Below are positions 31,947 to 41,856 of a stretch of DNA of 64,000 nucleotides, one piece after another. Position 1 is the first letter of the stretch, and each line of letters starts with the position of its first letter. The stretch is from Hyphomicrobium sp. CS1BSMeth3. GTDB lineage: Bacteria > Pseudomonadota > Alphaproteobacteria > Rhizobiales > Hyphomicrobiaceae. The position numbers and the translations under genes are program-made. The notes under the pieces are model-generated. The model was not told the DNA's origin and made no database searches. It saw nothing but the letters and a program-made list of their open reading frames with translations. The stretch lies in assembly GCF_900117415.1 (NCBI RefSeq), contig NZ_FPEI01000006.1:2232001-2296000 (forward strand). Reading direction: 5' to 3'.

Positions 31947-32816
31947 TTGAAGGGCATTATCCTCGCCGGTGGGAGAGGCACGCGACTTCACCCGTCAACG
32001 CTTGTGGTATCGAAGCAGCTCCTGCCGATCTACGACAAGCCCATGATCTACTATCCCCTGACAACGCTCATGCTTGCCGGGGTTCGCGAGGTTCTGGTCA
32101 TTTCAGCACCTGGAGACCTGCCCCTTTTCCAACGTCTCCTCGGCGACGGAACCAAGTGGGGGATGCGGCTCAGCTACGCTCCGCAGCCACAGCCGGGGGG
32201 GATAGCACAAGCCTACGTGATCGGGCGCGAGTTCGTTCAAGGCAATCGCTCAGCGCTCATACTTGGTGACAACGTCTACTTCGGCAATGGATTGGGAGGC
32301 ATTCTGCAGCGCGCAGCATCGCGCGACGTAGGTGCCACAGTGTTTGCGTACGCTGTTAGTGATCCTGCTCGCTACGGCATCGTTGAATTCGGCGCGAATG
32401 GCGCTCCGCTCTCCATCGAGGAGAAACCGGAAGTTCCGAGATCACGATGGGCCGTTACCGGTCTCTATTTCTACGATCAGCGCGTTGTCGATATTGCCGC
32501 AACCCTGAAACCATCGTCCCGTGGCGAGCTGGAGATCACCGACATCAATCGCACCTACCTCGAGCTTGGCGCGCTGCATGTCCAGAAACTCGGACGCGGC
32601 TATGCTTGGCTTGATACCGGCACACCCGATGCGCTTTGCGAAGCGTCCGATTTTGTGCGCGTCCTCGAGAGGCGGCAAGGTTTCCGCATTGCCTGCCCCG
32701 AGGAGATCGCCTTCCGCATGGGTTTCATCGATCGCGCACAGTTGGCCAATCTGGCCATGGAGCTCGGAACCTGCTCGTACGGGCAGTATCTGATGAGCAT
32801 AGCGCGGGAGCCCTGA
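31947..32816 (+). CDS. rmlA: Glucose-1-phosphate thymidylyltransferase
   Basis: Makes dTDP-glucose from dTTP and glucose-1-phosphate, the entry to dTDP-deoxysugars. 289 residues, the usual length, when read from a TTG at 31947, which has GGAGGAGGA just upstream. No ATG lies near the conserved N-terminus. Catalytic and binding motifs are complete: [62 protein letters not shown] and the C-terminal [12 protein letters not shown]. It sits between the DegT aminotransferase and the convergent acyltransferase, in a nucleotide-sugar cluster. Confidence 0.93.
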   Translation: MKGIILAGGRGTRLHPSTLVVSKQLLPIYDKPMIYYPLTTLMLAGVREVLVISAPGDLPLFQRLLGDGTKWGMRLSYAPQPQPGGIAQAYVIGREFVQGNRSALILGDNVYFGNGLGGILQRAASRDVGATVFAYAVSDPARYGIVEFGANGAPLSIEEKPEVPRSRWAVTGLYFYDQRVVDIAATLKPSSRGELEITDINRTYLELGALHVQKLGRGYAWLDTGTPDALCEASDFVRVLERRQGFRIACPEEIAFRMGFIDRAQLANLAMELGTCSYGQYLMSIAREP

Positions 32817-32877
32817 CAGTCGCACGGCGCGCCATTCTTCTGAGCGGCACTGACCGCGAGGCTGTCGCGGCTTATTG

Positions 32878-33528
32878 CTATCTGCCGTCGACGCCCTCTT
32901 TCTTGATCCGTGCGGGAGAGCCCATGACCTGCACGTTCTCGGGAACATCTCGCGTGACCAAGGAGCCTGCCGCGATCACACTGCCCCTCCCCACCCGCCG
33001 ACCGTCCAGCACGATGGCGCCCATGGCAACGTAGCATCCGTCCTCGATGACACACTTGCCGGCAATGTTGGCGCCCGGAGAAACGGTGACGTATCGCCCG
33101 ATCCGCGTGTGATGCCCGATCAAGACGCCGCGGTTCAAGATCGTATGCGAGCCGATCTCCGATTGCGCAGCGACAATGACGCCCGCGCTGACGATGGCGC
33201 CAACTCCGATCGGACTTGTCGAAGATATGCGGGCACTTGGATGCACGAGCGTGGCGAACGGCAAGCCGAACGGCTCAACTTGCTCGATATAGCTCTGCCG
33301 CTTCGTTGTGCCGATCGCACAGATCAGATGGTGCCCGCGACCAATCGTGCCAAGGTCGTCCACCCAATAGATCGGTTTGCCATGGAGCTTCGTCCCGCAA
33401 CGGCTGCGGTCGAGATTCTCGACAAAGCCGGCCGTCCGCCACTCCCTAGTTTCCGACATGAGATCATCCACTTCCTCTGCGAAGGCGTACGAGCCGAGGA
33501 TCAGTACAGGCAGACGCGGATCATCCAT
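32878..33528 (-). CDS. Sugar O/N-acyltransferase, PglD/NeuD type
   Basis: A 216-residue acyltransferase. The N-terminal 90 residues are the small Rossmann-like domain of the PglD/NeuD group (LPVLILGSYAFAEEVDDL, CAIGTTKRQ). The rest is a left-handed beta helix of hexapeptide repeats (IGVGAIVSAGVIVAAQSEIG, ILNRGVLIGHHTRIGRYV, VIEDGCYVAMGAIVLDG), with the catalytic-type histidine in GHHTRIG. The start at 33528 has GAGGT five bases before it and overlaps the glycosyltransferase stop by eight bases. It likely acetylates an amino sugar made by the convergent DegT-RmlA pair. The acyl donor would be acetyl-CoA. Confidence 0.87.
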   Translation of the reverse strand: MDDPRLPVLILGSYAFAEEVDDLMSETREWRTAGFVENLDRSRCGTKLHGKPIYWVDDLGTIGRGHHLICAIGTTKRQSYIEQVEPFGLPFATLVHPSARISSTSPIGVGAIVSAGVIVAAQSEIGSHTILNRGVLIGHHTRIGRYVTVSPGANIAGKCVIEDGCYVAMGAIVLDGRRVGRGSVIAAGSLVTRDVPENVQVMGSPARIKKEGVDGR

Positions 33529-34756
33529 TTCTGACCTCGGCCGCCGATGCATAAGCTATCGGTGCGAGCGCGTTCGACAGCAAGGACGCGAGCGTAAAGC
33601 TCTCGGTGACAAACCTGTGCGCCTCATCAACGATACGCGAACGCTCTTCGTCCCTCTCAAGATACGTGACTAGAGCTTCACCGAGTTCCGACGCATCGCG
33701 GACAATCGCGTGCCGGCCCTCAAGAAACGGACCAGGATCGCTGGCACGCTCCGAAACGACAAGCGTTTTACAGCCCATGGCCATCAAGAGACGGATAACC
33801 GGGAACTCCCAAGGAAACTTCTGCAGGTTGAGGATGATCTTCGACCGGTTCAGCAGACGATTGCGCTCCTCACCATAACAGTCGCGATCGACCACGTGGA
33901 TGGTTCGCTTATGGCGTCGCAAGTGTGATCGAATTGCATGGAGCAGGTCGCGCCGCCGCTCGCTGATCTGCCCGAGAAAAAGCACGTCCACGTCGCGATC
34001 GATGCCCGGTATGATTGATCCAAACTCTGGCAGATATCCAACGGGGACGACTTGGCTCGGAATGCCGTGCTGTGCCAGAAGCACCTTGCGCGGTGGAACG
34101 CTGACCAGAATGTGGTCCAAGAGACCATCCCGCCAAAGCTGAACAACATCTCGGACCTGTTTCAGAGGATAGCTCAGGAGCTTGCGCATACTGCGCACAG
34201 ATGGGTCAACTTGTGGCGAGCCTCGCAGAGAGACTGCAAAAGCTCTTGCCAATGCTGAGGCAACAACGGAACGTCCCGTTCGGCTGAGAGCAGACTCGGG
34301 CTCGGAGAGACTGCTCAGATTGCGCAGGTCAGCTTGAAGGATGCGCTTAGGCAGTCCTTCCACAGGAGGTGGAAGCGGCTCCAATTGCCACAACACACGC
34401 TTTACTCCCCGGGCTCCAGCGGCTTGGAGGCATTGCACGACCTCGTGACGCGCCCAGCGTCCCGTACCTATGATGAGAAGGATGTCTCCAGCGGAAAGCG
34501 CCTGGTCTGGAAGCCCCACAGCGGCTAGCGGAAATCTGGCGCTCAAGGCGCTGGCTATTTGGTGCGCCGGGAGGATGTTGCCGGCACCGACTGCATCAAG
34601 CACCGAGATACGGACGGATCGACAGATATCCTGCATGAAATGGCTGCTCGCGGGATGCTTACCAAACGAATGGGCGAGCCGGTTTGGTCCACAGGTACTG
34701 CCCGCTTCGCACTGCGGGCTCAGAAAAGCAAGACCAGGGCGACGCGTCGCTCGCAT
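33521..34756 (-). CDS. Glycosyltransferase, family-1-like (CgeB-like)
   Basis: Up to 411 residues; the start is uncertain (ATG at 34756 or at 34636, neither with a good ribosome site). The C-terminal half has the layout of CgeB/glycosyltransferase-1-like proteins: VPVGYLPEFG, VLFLGQISERRRDLLHAI, NRSKIILNLQKFPWEFPVIRLLMAMGCKTLVVSE, and a GRHAIVRDASELGEALVTYL donor-binding end. The N-terminal half has a weaker Rossmann pattern (ILLIIGTGRWARHEVVQCL). It is coupled to the acyltransferase gene and likely transfers the modified sugar to a surface glycan. Acceptor and linkage are unknown. Confidence 0.78.
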   Translation of the reverse strand: MRATRRPGLAFLSPQCEAGSTCGPNRLAHSFGKHPASSHFMQDICRSVRISVLDAVGAGNILPAHQIASALSARFPLAAVGLPDQALSAGDILLIIGTGRWARHEVVQCLQAAGARGVKRVLWQLEPLPPPVEGLPKRILQADLRNLSSLSEPESALSRTGRSVVASALARAFAVSLRGSPQVDPSVRSMRKLLSYPLKQVRDVVQLWRDGLLDHILVSVPPRKVLLAQHGIPSQVVPVGYLPEFGSIIPGIDRDVDVLFLGQISERRRDLLHAIRSHLRRHKRTIHVVDRDCYGEERNRLLNRSKIILNLQKFPWEFPVIRLLMAMGCKTLVVSERASDPGPFLEGRHAIVRDASELGEALVTYLERDEERSRIVDEAHRFVTESFTLASLLSNALAPIAYASAAEVRNG

Positions 34757-35257
34757 CTAGACGCTTCTGCTTCTGACCCGGACTTGCCATGACGAGCGTC
34801 GACACGCCGAACGCTTCGTCTAGGACGCGCAAGAGGCTCTCTATGATTAGCCCGCATGATGGATAGCAGGGCCTCGCCCCCTGCTCCTCTTGCGGAGCTC
34901 GGTCAGCGAGAGGAGTCGAACCCTACCACCGTGTGAGGAGTAAGCTGATTCCCGGGCTGTCGCAGCCAGCAGGATGGGACTGCCCCATCCGAGAGTCGAG
35001 TACGGAGGTTTGGATGAAAATCTCGACGCCTGCTGCTTTCGAAGCGTCGATCAGCTTGCGTCCCGTTCTCACCTAGCTTTCATCTTCGGCCGGAAGCGGC
35101 GCGGCTCTCGTGAAGCGTACCGAACAGCAGCGGAGCTCTGCTGCCCGCAAGCGCCGGCAGCTCATCGAAGAGAACGAAACAGCGCCGAAAGTCGGAATAG
35201 ATGGCCAGACGAAAAGTCGGAATGAGCGGCGAAGGGCGTCTAATCTATTGATTTCAT
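34757..35257. other. Gene-free stretch between the glycosyltransferase and tRNA-Glu
   Basis: 501 bases with no supported gene. On the minus strand around 34905-34940 there is a T-arm-like GGTTCGACTCC with an anticodon-like TCACACG upstream, but no D-arm or acceptor stem. Inverted repeats CTCCTCT/AGAGGAG and GCAGGG/CCCTGC lie nearby. It may be a decayed tRNA or a structured leader. An open frame over the tRNA translates to the familiar artefact LALPTGVEPVFSD. Confidence 0.4.
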
Positions 35258-35332
35258 TGGCGCTCCCTACGGGAGTCGAACCCGTCTTTTCAGATTGAAA
35301 ATCTGACGTCCTAACCGATAGACGAAGGGAGC
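35258..35332 (-). tRNA. tRNA-Glu (anticodon UUC)
   Basis: 75 bases including an encoded CCA. The acceptor stem is GCTCCCT with AGGGAGC, the anticodon stem is TCAGA/TCTGA around loop TTTTCAA (anticodon TTC), and the T-arm is ACGGGTTCGACTCCCGT. All arms pair. It stands alone, downstream of two intrinsic terminators on the same strand. Confidence 0.95.
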
Positions 35333-35434
35333 GCACAGGCCTGCGATGGGAAGATTCCCGTCGACCGCCGGCCTTGTAACAGGTCACTCGCAAGCGGGCA
35401 AACATCTACGCAGCCCATCTGCCATGGTGCGACC

Positions 35435-35476
35435 AAAAAAATGCGGCCGTAGGCGCCCCCCGGGGCGGGGCCGCAT
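35435..35476 (-). terminator. Strong intrinsic terminator (second)
   Basis: On minus, ATGCGGCC (35476-35469) pairs with GGCCGCAT (35448-35441) and a run of seven T follows. It lies about 100 bases upstream of tRNA-Glu and may end a small RNA or back up the first terminator. Confidence 0.7.
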
Positions 35477-35572
35477 CGAGCGCTGCGACGGCCCGCCCTC
35501 CCGGAATGCCGGACGGGCCTCACCGACCGCCAGCGCCACACTCGGCGATGCAGGTCCGATCGCGAAGGTCCC

Positions 35573-35607
35573 AAAAAAGAAATGGGCCGAACCTAATGGT
35601 CCGGCCC
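35573..35607 (-). terminator. Intrinsic terminator of the glnB-glnA transcript
   Basis: On minus, a 10-bp stem with one mismatch (35607-35598 with 35593-35584, loop of four) is followed by CATTTCTTTTTT. It is about 280 bases after the glnA stop. Confidence 0.65.
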
Positions 35608-35657
35608 CCTCGCAGGGCTTGTCGCCAAGCCCATCCCCCGAGGCGCCCGCTAATGCG

Positions 35658-35714
35658 TGGACCTCAAATGCGCCCCACGGTTAAGGCCGGGCTCAATGTT
35701 GCATTTGAGGTCCA
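35658..35714. repeat. Long perfect inverted repeat downstream of glnA
   Basis: TGGACCTCAAATGC (35658-35671) and GCATTTGAGGTCCA (35701-35714) pair perfectly over 14 bases around a 29-base loop. The left arm runs into CGCCCCACG, which recurs beside the second inverted repeat. Confidence 0.7.
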
Positions 35715-35753
35715 AAGACGCTTGGGACTTGATGCGTTCCAAAGCAACTTTGA

Positions 35754-35802
35754 ACTTGAAATTCGCCCCACGCCCGCGATCGAGGTCAGGCGAGTTTCAA
35801 GT
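35754..35802. repeat. Second inverted repeat, related to the first
   Basis: ACTTGAAATTCGCC (35754-35767) and GGCGAGTTTCAAGT (35789-35802) pair with one mismatch, loop of 21. The left arm also runs into CGCCCCACG. The shared layout suggests two copies of one element. Confidence 0.65.
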
Positions 35803-35886
35803 CCGTTGCTCTAGCGTCGCGTCATGCAAGCAGGAGCCGCGCCCGCGCCGGCATCGCGGCGTTGGGCGACGCTCCCGGTCATCACA

Positions 35887-37299
35887 TCAGACCGAGTAGT
35901 ACATGTCGAACTCGACCGGGTGCGGCGTCATCTCCACGCGCTCGACCTCGGCCATCTTGAGCTCGATGTAGGCGTCGATCATGTCGTCGGTGAACACGCC
36001 GCCCATCTTGAGGAAGCCGCGATCGCTGTCGAGGCTCGTCATCGCCTCGCGGAGCGAGCCGCAGACCGTCGGGATCTTGGCGAGCTCGGCCGGCGGCAGG
36101 TCGTAGAGGTTCTTGTCCATGGCATCGCCGGGATGCAGCTTGTTCTGGATGCCATCCAGGCCCGCCATGAGCATGGCAGCGAACGCGAGGTAGGGGTTCG
36201 CGCCGGGATCGGGGAAGCGAACCTCGACGCGCTTTGCCTTCGGGCTCGTCACGTGCGGAATGCGGCAGGAAGCCGAGCGGTTGCGCGCCGAGTAGGCGAG
36301 CAGCACCGGCGCCTCGTAGCCCGGCACCAGACGCTTGTAGGAGTTGGTGGTCGGGTTCGTGAAGGCGTTGATGGCCTTCGCATGCTTCAGGATGCCGGCG
36401 ATGTAGCTGAGGCAGGTGTCCGAGAGATCCGCGTACTTGTTGCCGGCAAACGTCGGCTCGCCCTTGTTCCAGATCGACTGGTGGCAGTGCATGCCCGAGC
36501 CGTTGTCGCCGAAGACGGGCTTCGGCATGAACGTCGCGGTCTTGCCGTAGGCCTGCGCGACCTGATGGATGACGTACTTGTAGATCTGCATATGGTCGGC
36601 CATCGTGATCATCGGGCCGAACTTGATGCCGAGCTCATGCTGAGCCGAGGCAACTTCGTGGTGATGCTTCTCGACGACGACGCCCATCTCCGCCATCACC
36701 GAGAGCATCTCGGAGCGCATGTCCTGAGCGCTGTCGATCGGCGGGACCGGGAAGTAGCCGCCCTTCGTGCGCGGACGATGGCCGAGGTTGCCCGTCTCGT
36801 ACTTCGTGCCCATGTTCGAGGGCAGCTCGGCGCCGTCGAGCACGAAGCCCGTGTTGTAGGGATCCGAAGTGAAACGGACGTCGTCGAAAATGAAGAACTC
36901 GGCCTCGGGACCGAAGTAGATGGCGTCGCCCACGCCCGTGCTCTTCATATAGGCTTCGGCCTTCTTGGCGATGCCGCGCGGATCGCGCTCATAGAGCTCA
37001 CCTGTCGAGGGCTCGATGACGTCGCAGAAGATCGCCATCGTGCTCTGGGCGAAGAACGGGTCCATGTGCGCCGAGCCGGGATCGAGCATCAGCGTCATGT
37101 CCGAGGCCTCGATGCCTTTCCAGCCGGCGATCGAGGAGCCGTCGAAAGCGTAGCCGTCGGCGAACATCGCCTCGTCAACGCAGGAGGCGTCGGCAGTGAC
37201 GTGCTGCATCTTGCCTTTGGTGTCGGTGAACCGCAGATCAAGGAATTTGACCTCCTTGTCCTTGATCGTCTTGATCACGTCGGCAGCAGTCTTGGACAT
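35887..37299 (-). CDS. glnA: Glutamine synthetase type I
   Basis: ATP-dependent synthesis of glutamine from glutamate and ammonia, the core of nitrogen assimilation; a dodecamer in the cytosol. 470 residues, the standard GSI-beta length. Visible motifs are [27 protein letters not shown], the ammonia/glutamate loop [17 protein letters not shown], the ATP segment [16 protein letters not shown] and the adenylylation-site tyrosine in [10 protein letters not shown]. It lies 101 bases downstream of glnB on the same strand, the usual rhizobial pair. Activity is likely tuned by adenylylation and by PII. Confidence 0.98.
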   Translation of the reverse strand: MSKTAADVIKTIKDKEVKFLDLRFTDTKGKMQHVTADASCVDEAMFADGYAFDGSSIAGWKGIEASDMTLMLDPGSAHMDPFFAQSTMAIFCDVIEPSTGELYERDPRGIAKKAEAYMKSTGVGDAIYFGPEAEFFIFDDVRFTSDPYNTGFVLDGAELPSNMGTKYETGNLGHRPRTKGGYFPVPPIDSAQDMRSEMLSVMAEMGVVVEKHHHEVASAQHELGIKFGPMITMADHMQIYKYVIHQVAQAYGKTATFMPKPVFGDNGSGMHCHQSIWNKGEPTFAGNKYADLSDTCLSYIAGILKHAKAINAFTNPTTNSYKRLVPGYEAPVLLAYSARNRSASCRIPHVTSPKAKRVEVRFPDPGANPYLAFAAMLMAGLDGIQNKLHPGDAMDKNLYDLPPAELAKIPTVCGSLREAMTSLDSDRGFLKMGGVFTDDMIDAYIELKMAEVERVEMTPHPVEFDMYYSV

Positions 37300-37400
37300 G
37301 CTAAGTTTCCCCAGTTTGTGATTGGCGAAGTGTCAAAGGGTTGGGAAGGGCGGTCCCCGCGGCATGAGCGCCGGCCGAGGACCGAAACAGGCGGGAAGTG

Positions 37401-37859
<459 letters not shown>

Positions 37860-38016
37860 CTATCAGTGCCGGATTTTAAGGCGGGAAGTTAGAGCAATTC
37901 CGGCCTGAATGATGGGCAATATGCCTGAAAATTAGGCTGATGCGACCCGTAAGTCAGGCAAACGGGATCCCTGGCCGACAGGGCCGGCCAGGAGGCTCGA
38001 ACGGGAAGCGCAGGGA

Positions 38017-40254
38017 TCAGCCCACCTGCTGCAGGTGGGGCGTTGCGGCAGGCGCGACCGGTCCCGAAGGCTGCGGCGCCAGCAGGCCGACCCACTCCTC
38101 ATGGAAGCGCTTGAGCGTGCGCCGCGCGAGATCAGCATGGGCGGTGGCCCCTTCGGCCTCGAAGACCTCGAGCGCCGGCACCATGGCTCCGGCGGCAGCA
38201 AGCCAGTTGTTGCGCTTGTCCTCCTGCTCGCCGAGGCGGATCAGCGTCGAGCCGAGGTTCATGCTCGCCGTCGCCCACGTGATCGGCGTCGCGGCGCGAT
38301 CGACCACTTCGAGCACACGCCGATATGTGGCAATGGCCTGATGCAGGCGCGCAGGATTCGAGCGCTCCGCCTCGCCCAGCGCTGAGAGGGCATCGGCGAG
38401 CGTCATGCTCGCATTGACCCAGATGTCGCGGTGGCTGTCCGGCGTCATCACTTCGATCGCGCCGCTCAGCGCCGCGATCGCCGCCATGAGGCGCTCCGTG
38501 TCGGGTCCCGTCTCGCGACGAGCCTCGGCGAGAGCGAGCAGCGCGCTGCCGAAGTTGTAGCTCGCCTCGGCCCAGATCTCCGGCGCATCCGCACGCGACA
38601 GAAGAACGAGGGCATCGCTGTAGGCTGCGACCGCCCCCTCGAGCACGTCTGCAGACTTGTCGAACTCGGCAAGCTCCAAGAGTGCCGTGCCGAGACCAAG
38701 ATTGAGCTCGAGCCGGTTCTGGGCGGGGACTTCGTCCGTCGCCGCGGCGAGGGCCGTCCGGTAGATTTCGACGGCCTCGCGGAAGGGCGGCGCTTGACGC
38801 GAGCGCTGCGCGGAAAGCACGAGACTGCGCCCGAGCCCGCCTTGGGCTTCGCACCAAAGTACCGGCGCATCATCCGCCGAGATCTGCGACAGCGCTTTGC
38901 GGAAGGCGGCAACAGCATCGGCGAGGCGGCCGGTCCCGGCGGCCGTCTCGGCCTGTCGATGGAGCGCACGGCCGAGCCCGACATTAGCGCGCGCGGCGCC
39001 GCGGGTATTCGAGCCGTCGGCAAGCAGCCTCAGGACACTGCCGTAGCCGGCCAGAGCCTCGCCTAGCGCGACGTCGTCATTCTCCTCTTCGGCCTTGCGG
39101 AAGAGCGCGTCGGCACGGGCCAGATGATAGCGCCAGGCTTCCTCGCGCGCGCTCTTCGGCAGGCAGTCCGCAGCCTCGATGAAGAGGTCGGCCGCCGCGA
39201 GGTAGTCGCGCCGGGCGACAGCAAGCTCGGCGAGGCGGGCCGCAGCACGCGCCTCCTCGGTCATCTGGGCCTTGAGGGCCGCGACCTCGTCCTCGAGGCG
39301 CGCCTCTATCCGGCGGCGGCCGTCGCGCAGCTCGCGGCGGATATGCTTCAGCGTCTCCATGGCGAGCGCGAGATCGCCCGCCGCGAGCGCATCGGCGGCG
39401 CGCATCTTGAGCTTGCGCAGATCGCCGTCGTCGTTGGTCGGGCGGATGAGCTGCGCGCGCGCTTCCTGCAGCCAACGCGCAAGCGCCTCGAAGCGAGCGA
39501 GACGCGTCGCGCCCGTCGCGCCCTGGCCCTCGATCAGCTCCATGAGGCGTGCCTCGGCGGCCTCCGAGATGCCATAGTGCGCCCGGATGCGGGCGCGCTC
39601 TTCCATTTCGGTCGGCGGTTCGGGCATCCGGGCCGCAGCGGGGGGCGCTCGCTGTGCCTCGGGCGGCGGCGCAGAAGGGGCGGCCGGGGGCGGAGCGGAG
39701 CTGGCAACCACCGGCGATGGCTCAGGCGTCGGTTGGGGCGCGGATGCCGGCGGCGGGCCGAGAAATTCGCGCAGCATGGGCGCGAGAGCCGTGATCCGCT
39801 GGCGCTCGCGCACGAGCCGGGCGAAGCTGCGCTCGAGCACGAACATCGCGACGTCGTCGGACAGCTTGCGCGCCGCGAGCACGCCGTCGCCGCGCGCCTT
39901 GAGAAAGAGATCGAGCGCAATACGGCGCCCGCGATCGCCGCCGGCCGAGGACGAAAGCGCGCCGTCGAGGCACGCACTGTCGATCTCGTAGGCCGCGATG
40001 ATCTCCGCAAGGTCGGAGAAGTGCCCCTCGAGGGCTTCCTGCGGCAGGCTGCGCGTCTCGGCGCCGACCCAGATTTCGCGCGTCAACTCACCGACGTAGC
40101 CATCAACCAGATCACCGGCCCCGCGTGCACGCAGCGCCACGACCAGATCCACACCTCGGCCACGGTGCGCAGCGGGAACGACGATGCCCGCCGCTGGCGC
40201 GAGCGCGAGCAACGCGGCACCCGCTAGCCGCTCCATGGCCTCGAAAATGGACAT
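38017..40254 (-). CDS. Large TPR protein with a unique N-terminal domain
   Basis: A 745-residue protein. The start at 40254 has GGAGG eight bases before it. Residues about 1-165 form an alpha/beta domain that I do not recognise (APAAGIVVPAAHRGRGVDLVVALRAR region). A proline/alanine-rich linker follows (about 170-220), then a helical region with a coiled coil, then tetratricopeptide repeats to about residue 715. These include WRYHLARADALFRKAEEE, EAVEIYRTALAAATDEVPAQ and QAIATYRRVLEVVDRAATP. The TPRs resemble the FDKA/'equals one complete data set' type found in alphaproteobacterial scaffolds. A protein-binding scaffold role is likely; the partner is unknown. It is divergent from sorA. Confidence 0.75.
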   Translation of the reverse strand: MSIFEAMERLAGAALLALAPAAGIVVPAAHRGRGVDLVVALRARGAGDLVDGYVGELTREIWVGAETRSLPQEALEGHFSDLAEIIAAYEIDSACLDGALSSSAGGDRGRRIALDLFLKARGDGVLAARKLSDDVAMFVLERSFARLVRERQRITALAPMLREFLGPPPASAPQPTPEPSPVVASSAPPPAAPSAPPPEAQRAPPAAARMPEPPTEMEERARIRAHYGISEAAEARLMELIEGQGATGATRLARFEALARWLQEARAQLIRPTNDDGDLRKLKMRAADALAAGDLALAMETLKHIRRELRDGRRRIEARLEDEVAALKAQMTEEARAAARLAELAVARRDYLAAADLFIEAADCLPKSAREEAWRYHLARADALFRKAEEENDDVALGEALAGYGSVLRLLADGSNTRGAARANVGLGRALHRQAETAAGTGRLADAVAAFRKALSQISADDAPVLWCEAQGGLGRSLVLSAQRSRQAPPFREAVEIYRTALAAATDEVPAQNRLELNLGLGTALLELAEFDKSADVLEGAVAAYSDALVLLSRADAPEIWAEASYNFGSALLALAEARRETGPDTERLMAAIAALSGAIEVMTPDSHRDIWVNASMTLADALSALGEAERSNPARLHQAIATYRRVLEVVDRAATPITWATASMNLGSTLIRLGEQEDKRNNWLAAAGAMVPALEVFEAEGATAHADLARRTLKRFHEEWVGLLAPQPSGPVAPAATPHLQQVG

Positions 40255-40489
40255 CGCACTGGCCTCCACAGATTCCCAACTCGTGGCAGTTGCTTCGAAA
40301 ACCGATCGATTCGCAACGTGCCCAGGGCGGAAAGCGGTGGAGCACTCGGCGGGCGACCGGGCACCGTCACTTCGATGCACGTCCTGAAAGTCGGCCGAGT
40401 ATTGGCAGGGGGTCCGCCGAATTGTATCATAATATTCGGATGTATTCATATGGATATATCGGGCCTCGCGACCAAGGGAGGAAACAAGC

Positions 40490-41845
40490 ATGGCCAGGAA
40501 GCGCGAACGATCGATCGACGAGATCTATGCCGCCGACCCGGAGCGTGCCGACGCGATCGCCTTTGGCAGAACAACGGGCGTCTCGCGCCGCGGCTTTCTA
40601 AATGGCGCCGGCCTCGCGGCCATGAGCGCTGCCGTCGGCGGAACGATCGTCCACAGCGCGACCATGCCCGGCGGGCTCATTCCCGCGGCCCTGGCGCAGG
40701 AGGCCAAGAAGGCCCCGGAGACGGCCGCCGCCGCGAAGGCCCCCCAGCCCTTCAGCTTCCCCGGCAAGGATCCCGGTCTGACCCTTCTCGGCGACCGGCC
40801 GCTGGTGGCCGAAACGCCCGAGCACCTGCTCGATGACGAGACGACGCCCTTCTCGAAGTTTTTCATCCGTAACAACGGCCAGATCCCCGACCCGCCGTCG
40901 CAGCCGGACTCCTGGGAGCTGACGATCGATGGCGAGGTGAACACGCCGCTCAAGCTCACGCTCGGCGAGCTGAAGAAGCGCTTTGCTGAGAAATCCGTCT
41001 TTGCCGTGCTCGAATGCGGCGGCAACGGCCGGTCCTTCTATTCACCACCCGCACGCGGCAATCAGTGGACGAATGGCGGCGCCGGCTGCGCGAAGTGGAC
41101 AGGTGTGTCCCTCGCCGAGGTGCTGAAGGCAGCCGGCCCGAAATCGAGCGCCGTCTACACCGCGCACTACGGCACGGACCAGCACCTGTCCGGTGATCCC
41201 AAGCAGCTCACGCTCTCGCGCGGCGTGCCGATCCCCAAGGCCATGGAAGCCGAGGCCTTGCTCGTGTGGGCCATGAACGACGCGCCCCTGCAGAACATCC
41301 ACGGCGGGCCGCTGCGGCTCATGATCCCAGGCTGGCCGGGCTCGGCCTCGCACAAGTGGCTCAGCAAGATCACGCTGCGCGACAAGGAGCATGACGGGCC
41401 CGGCATGACCGGCACGAGCTATCGCGTACCGATCCAGCCTATGGTTCCGGGCAGCAAACCCGATCCGAAGAACTTCAAGATCCTCGAGTCCATGCCCGTG
41501 CGCGGCATCATCACCAATCCCGCCAACGGAACGAAGCTCGCGGCGGGGACGCGCGAGGTCGCACTGCGCGGCGCGGCCTGGGCAGGCGATCTGACGGTCA
41601 AGGCCGTGCATGTCTCGACGGATTTCGGGGCGACGTGGCAGCAAACGCAGCTCGGCGCGCCGCGCAATCGCTTCGACTGGCAGCGCTGGACGGCGAGCGT
41701 GAAACTCCCGAGCGACGGCTACTACGAGATCTGGGTGCGCGCGACCGACAGTCAGGATCGCGCTCAGCCGCATGTCGCTGCGAACTGGAATCCGCAGGGC
41801 TATGGCGGCAATCCCATGCACCGCGTCGCCGTGCTGGTCGGGTAG
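40490..41845 (+). CDS. Sulfite dehydrogenase molybdopterin subunit, SorA-like
   Basis: A 451-residue periplasmic sulfite oxidase family enzyme that would oxidise sulfite to sulfate and pass electrons to a c-type cytochrome. A twin-arginine signal (VSRRGFLNGAG, residues 31-41) ends near ALAQ70. The molybdenum-ligand cysteine is C176 (VLECGGNGR). The Moco domain continues with GVSLAEVLKAAG and HGGPLRLMIPGWPGSASHKWL. A C-terminal dimerisation domain (about 335-450, VHVSTDFGATWQQ) is present. It starts with AUG after GGGAGG. The cytochrome gene follows by 11 bases, the sorAB order. Other members act on other sulfoxides or nitrate, so the substrate is probable but not proven. Confidence 0.88.
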   Translation: MARKRERSIDEIYAADPERADAIAFGRTTGVSRRGFLNGAGLAAMSAAVGGTIVHSATMPGGLIPAALAQEAKKAPETAAAAKAPQPFSFPGKDPGLTLLGDRPLVAETPEHLLDDETTPFSKFFIRNNGQIPDPPSQPDSWELTIDGEVNTPLKLTLGELKKRFAEKSVFAVLECGGNGRSFYSPPARGNQWTNGGAGCAKWTGVSLAEVLKAAGPKSSAVYTAHYGTDQHLSGDPKQLTLSRGVPIPKAMEAEALLVWAMNDAPLQNIHGGPLRLMIPGWPGSASHKWLSKITLRDKEHDGPGMTGTSYRVPIQPMVPGSKPDPKNFKILESMPVRGIITNPANGTKLAAGTREVALRGAAWAGDLTVKAVHVSTDFGATWQQTQLGAPRNRFDWQRWTASVKLPSDGYYEIWVRATDSQDRAQPHVAANWNPQGYGGNPMHRVAVLVG

Positions 41846-41856
41846 ATCGACACACG

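Larger units (their letters stand above)
35333..35886. other. Structured gene-free stretch downstream of glnA
   Basis: 554 bases without a protein gene. From high to low coordinates on minus it holds two long inverted repeats (35754-35802, 35658-35714), an intrinsic terminator (35573-35607), a hairpin-rich block and a second intrinsic terminator (35435-35476). The block between the terminators may be a small RNA gene. Confidence 0.55.

Noticed and set aside
34890-34990. A second tRNA on minus near 34905-34940
   Set aside because: Only a T-arm-like GGTTCGACTCC and a weak anticodon-like arm are present; the D-arm and acceptor stem do not form.
35110-35298. A small basic protein ending LALPTGVEPVFSD
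   Set aside because: This ending is the plus-strand translation of tRNA-Glu, a known annotation artefact.
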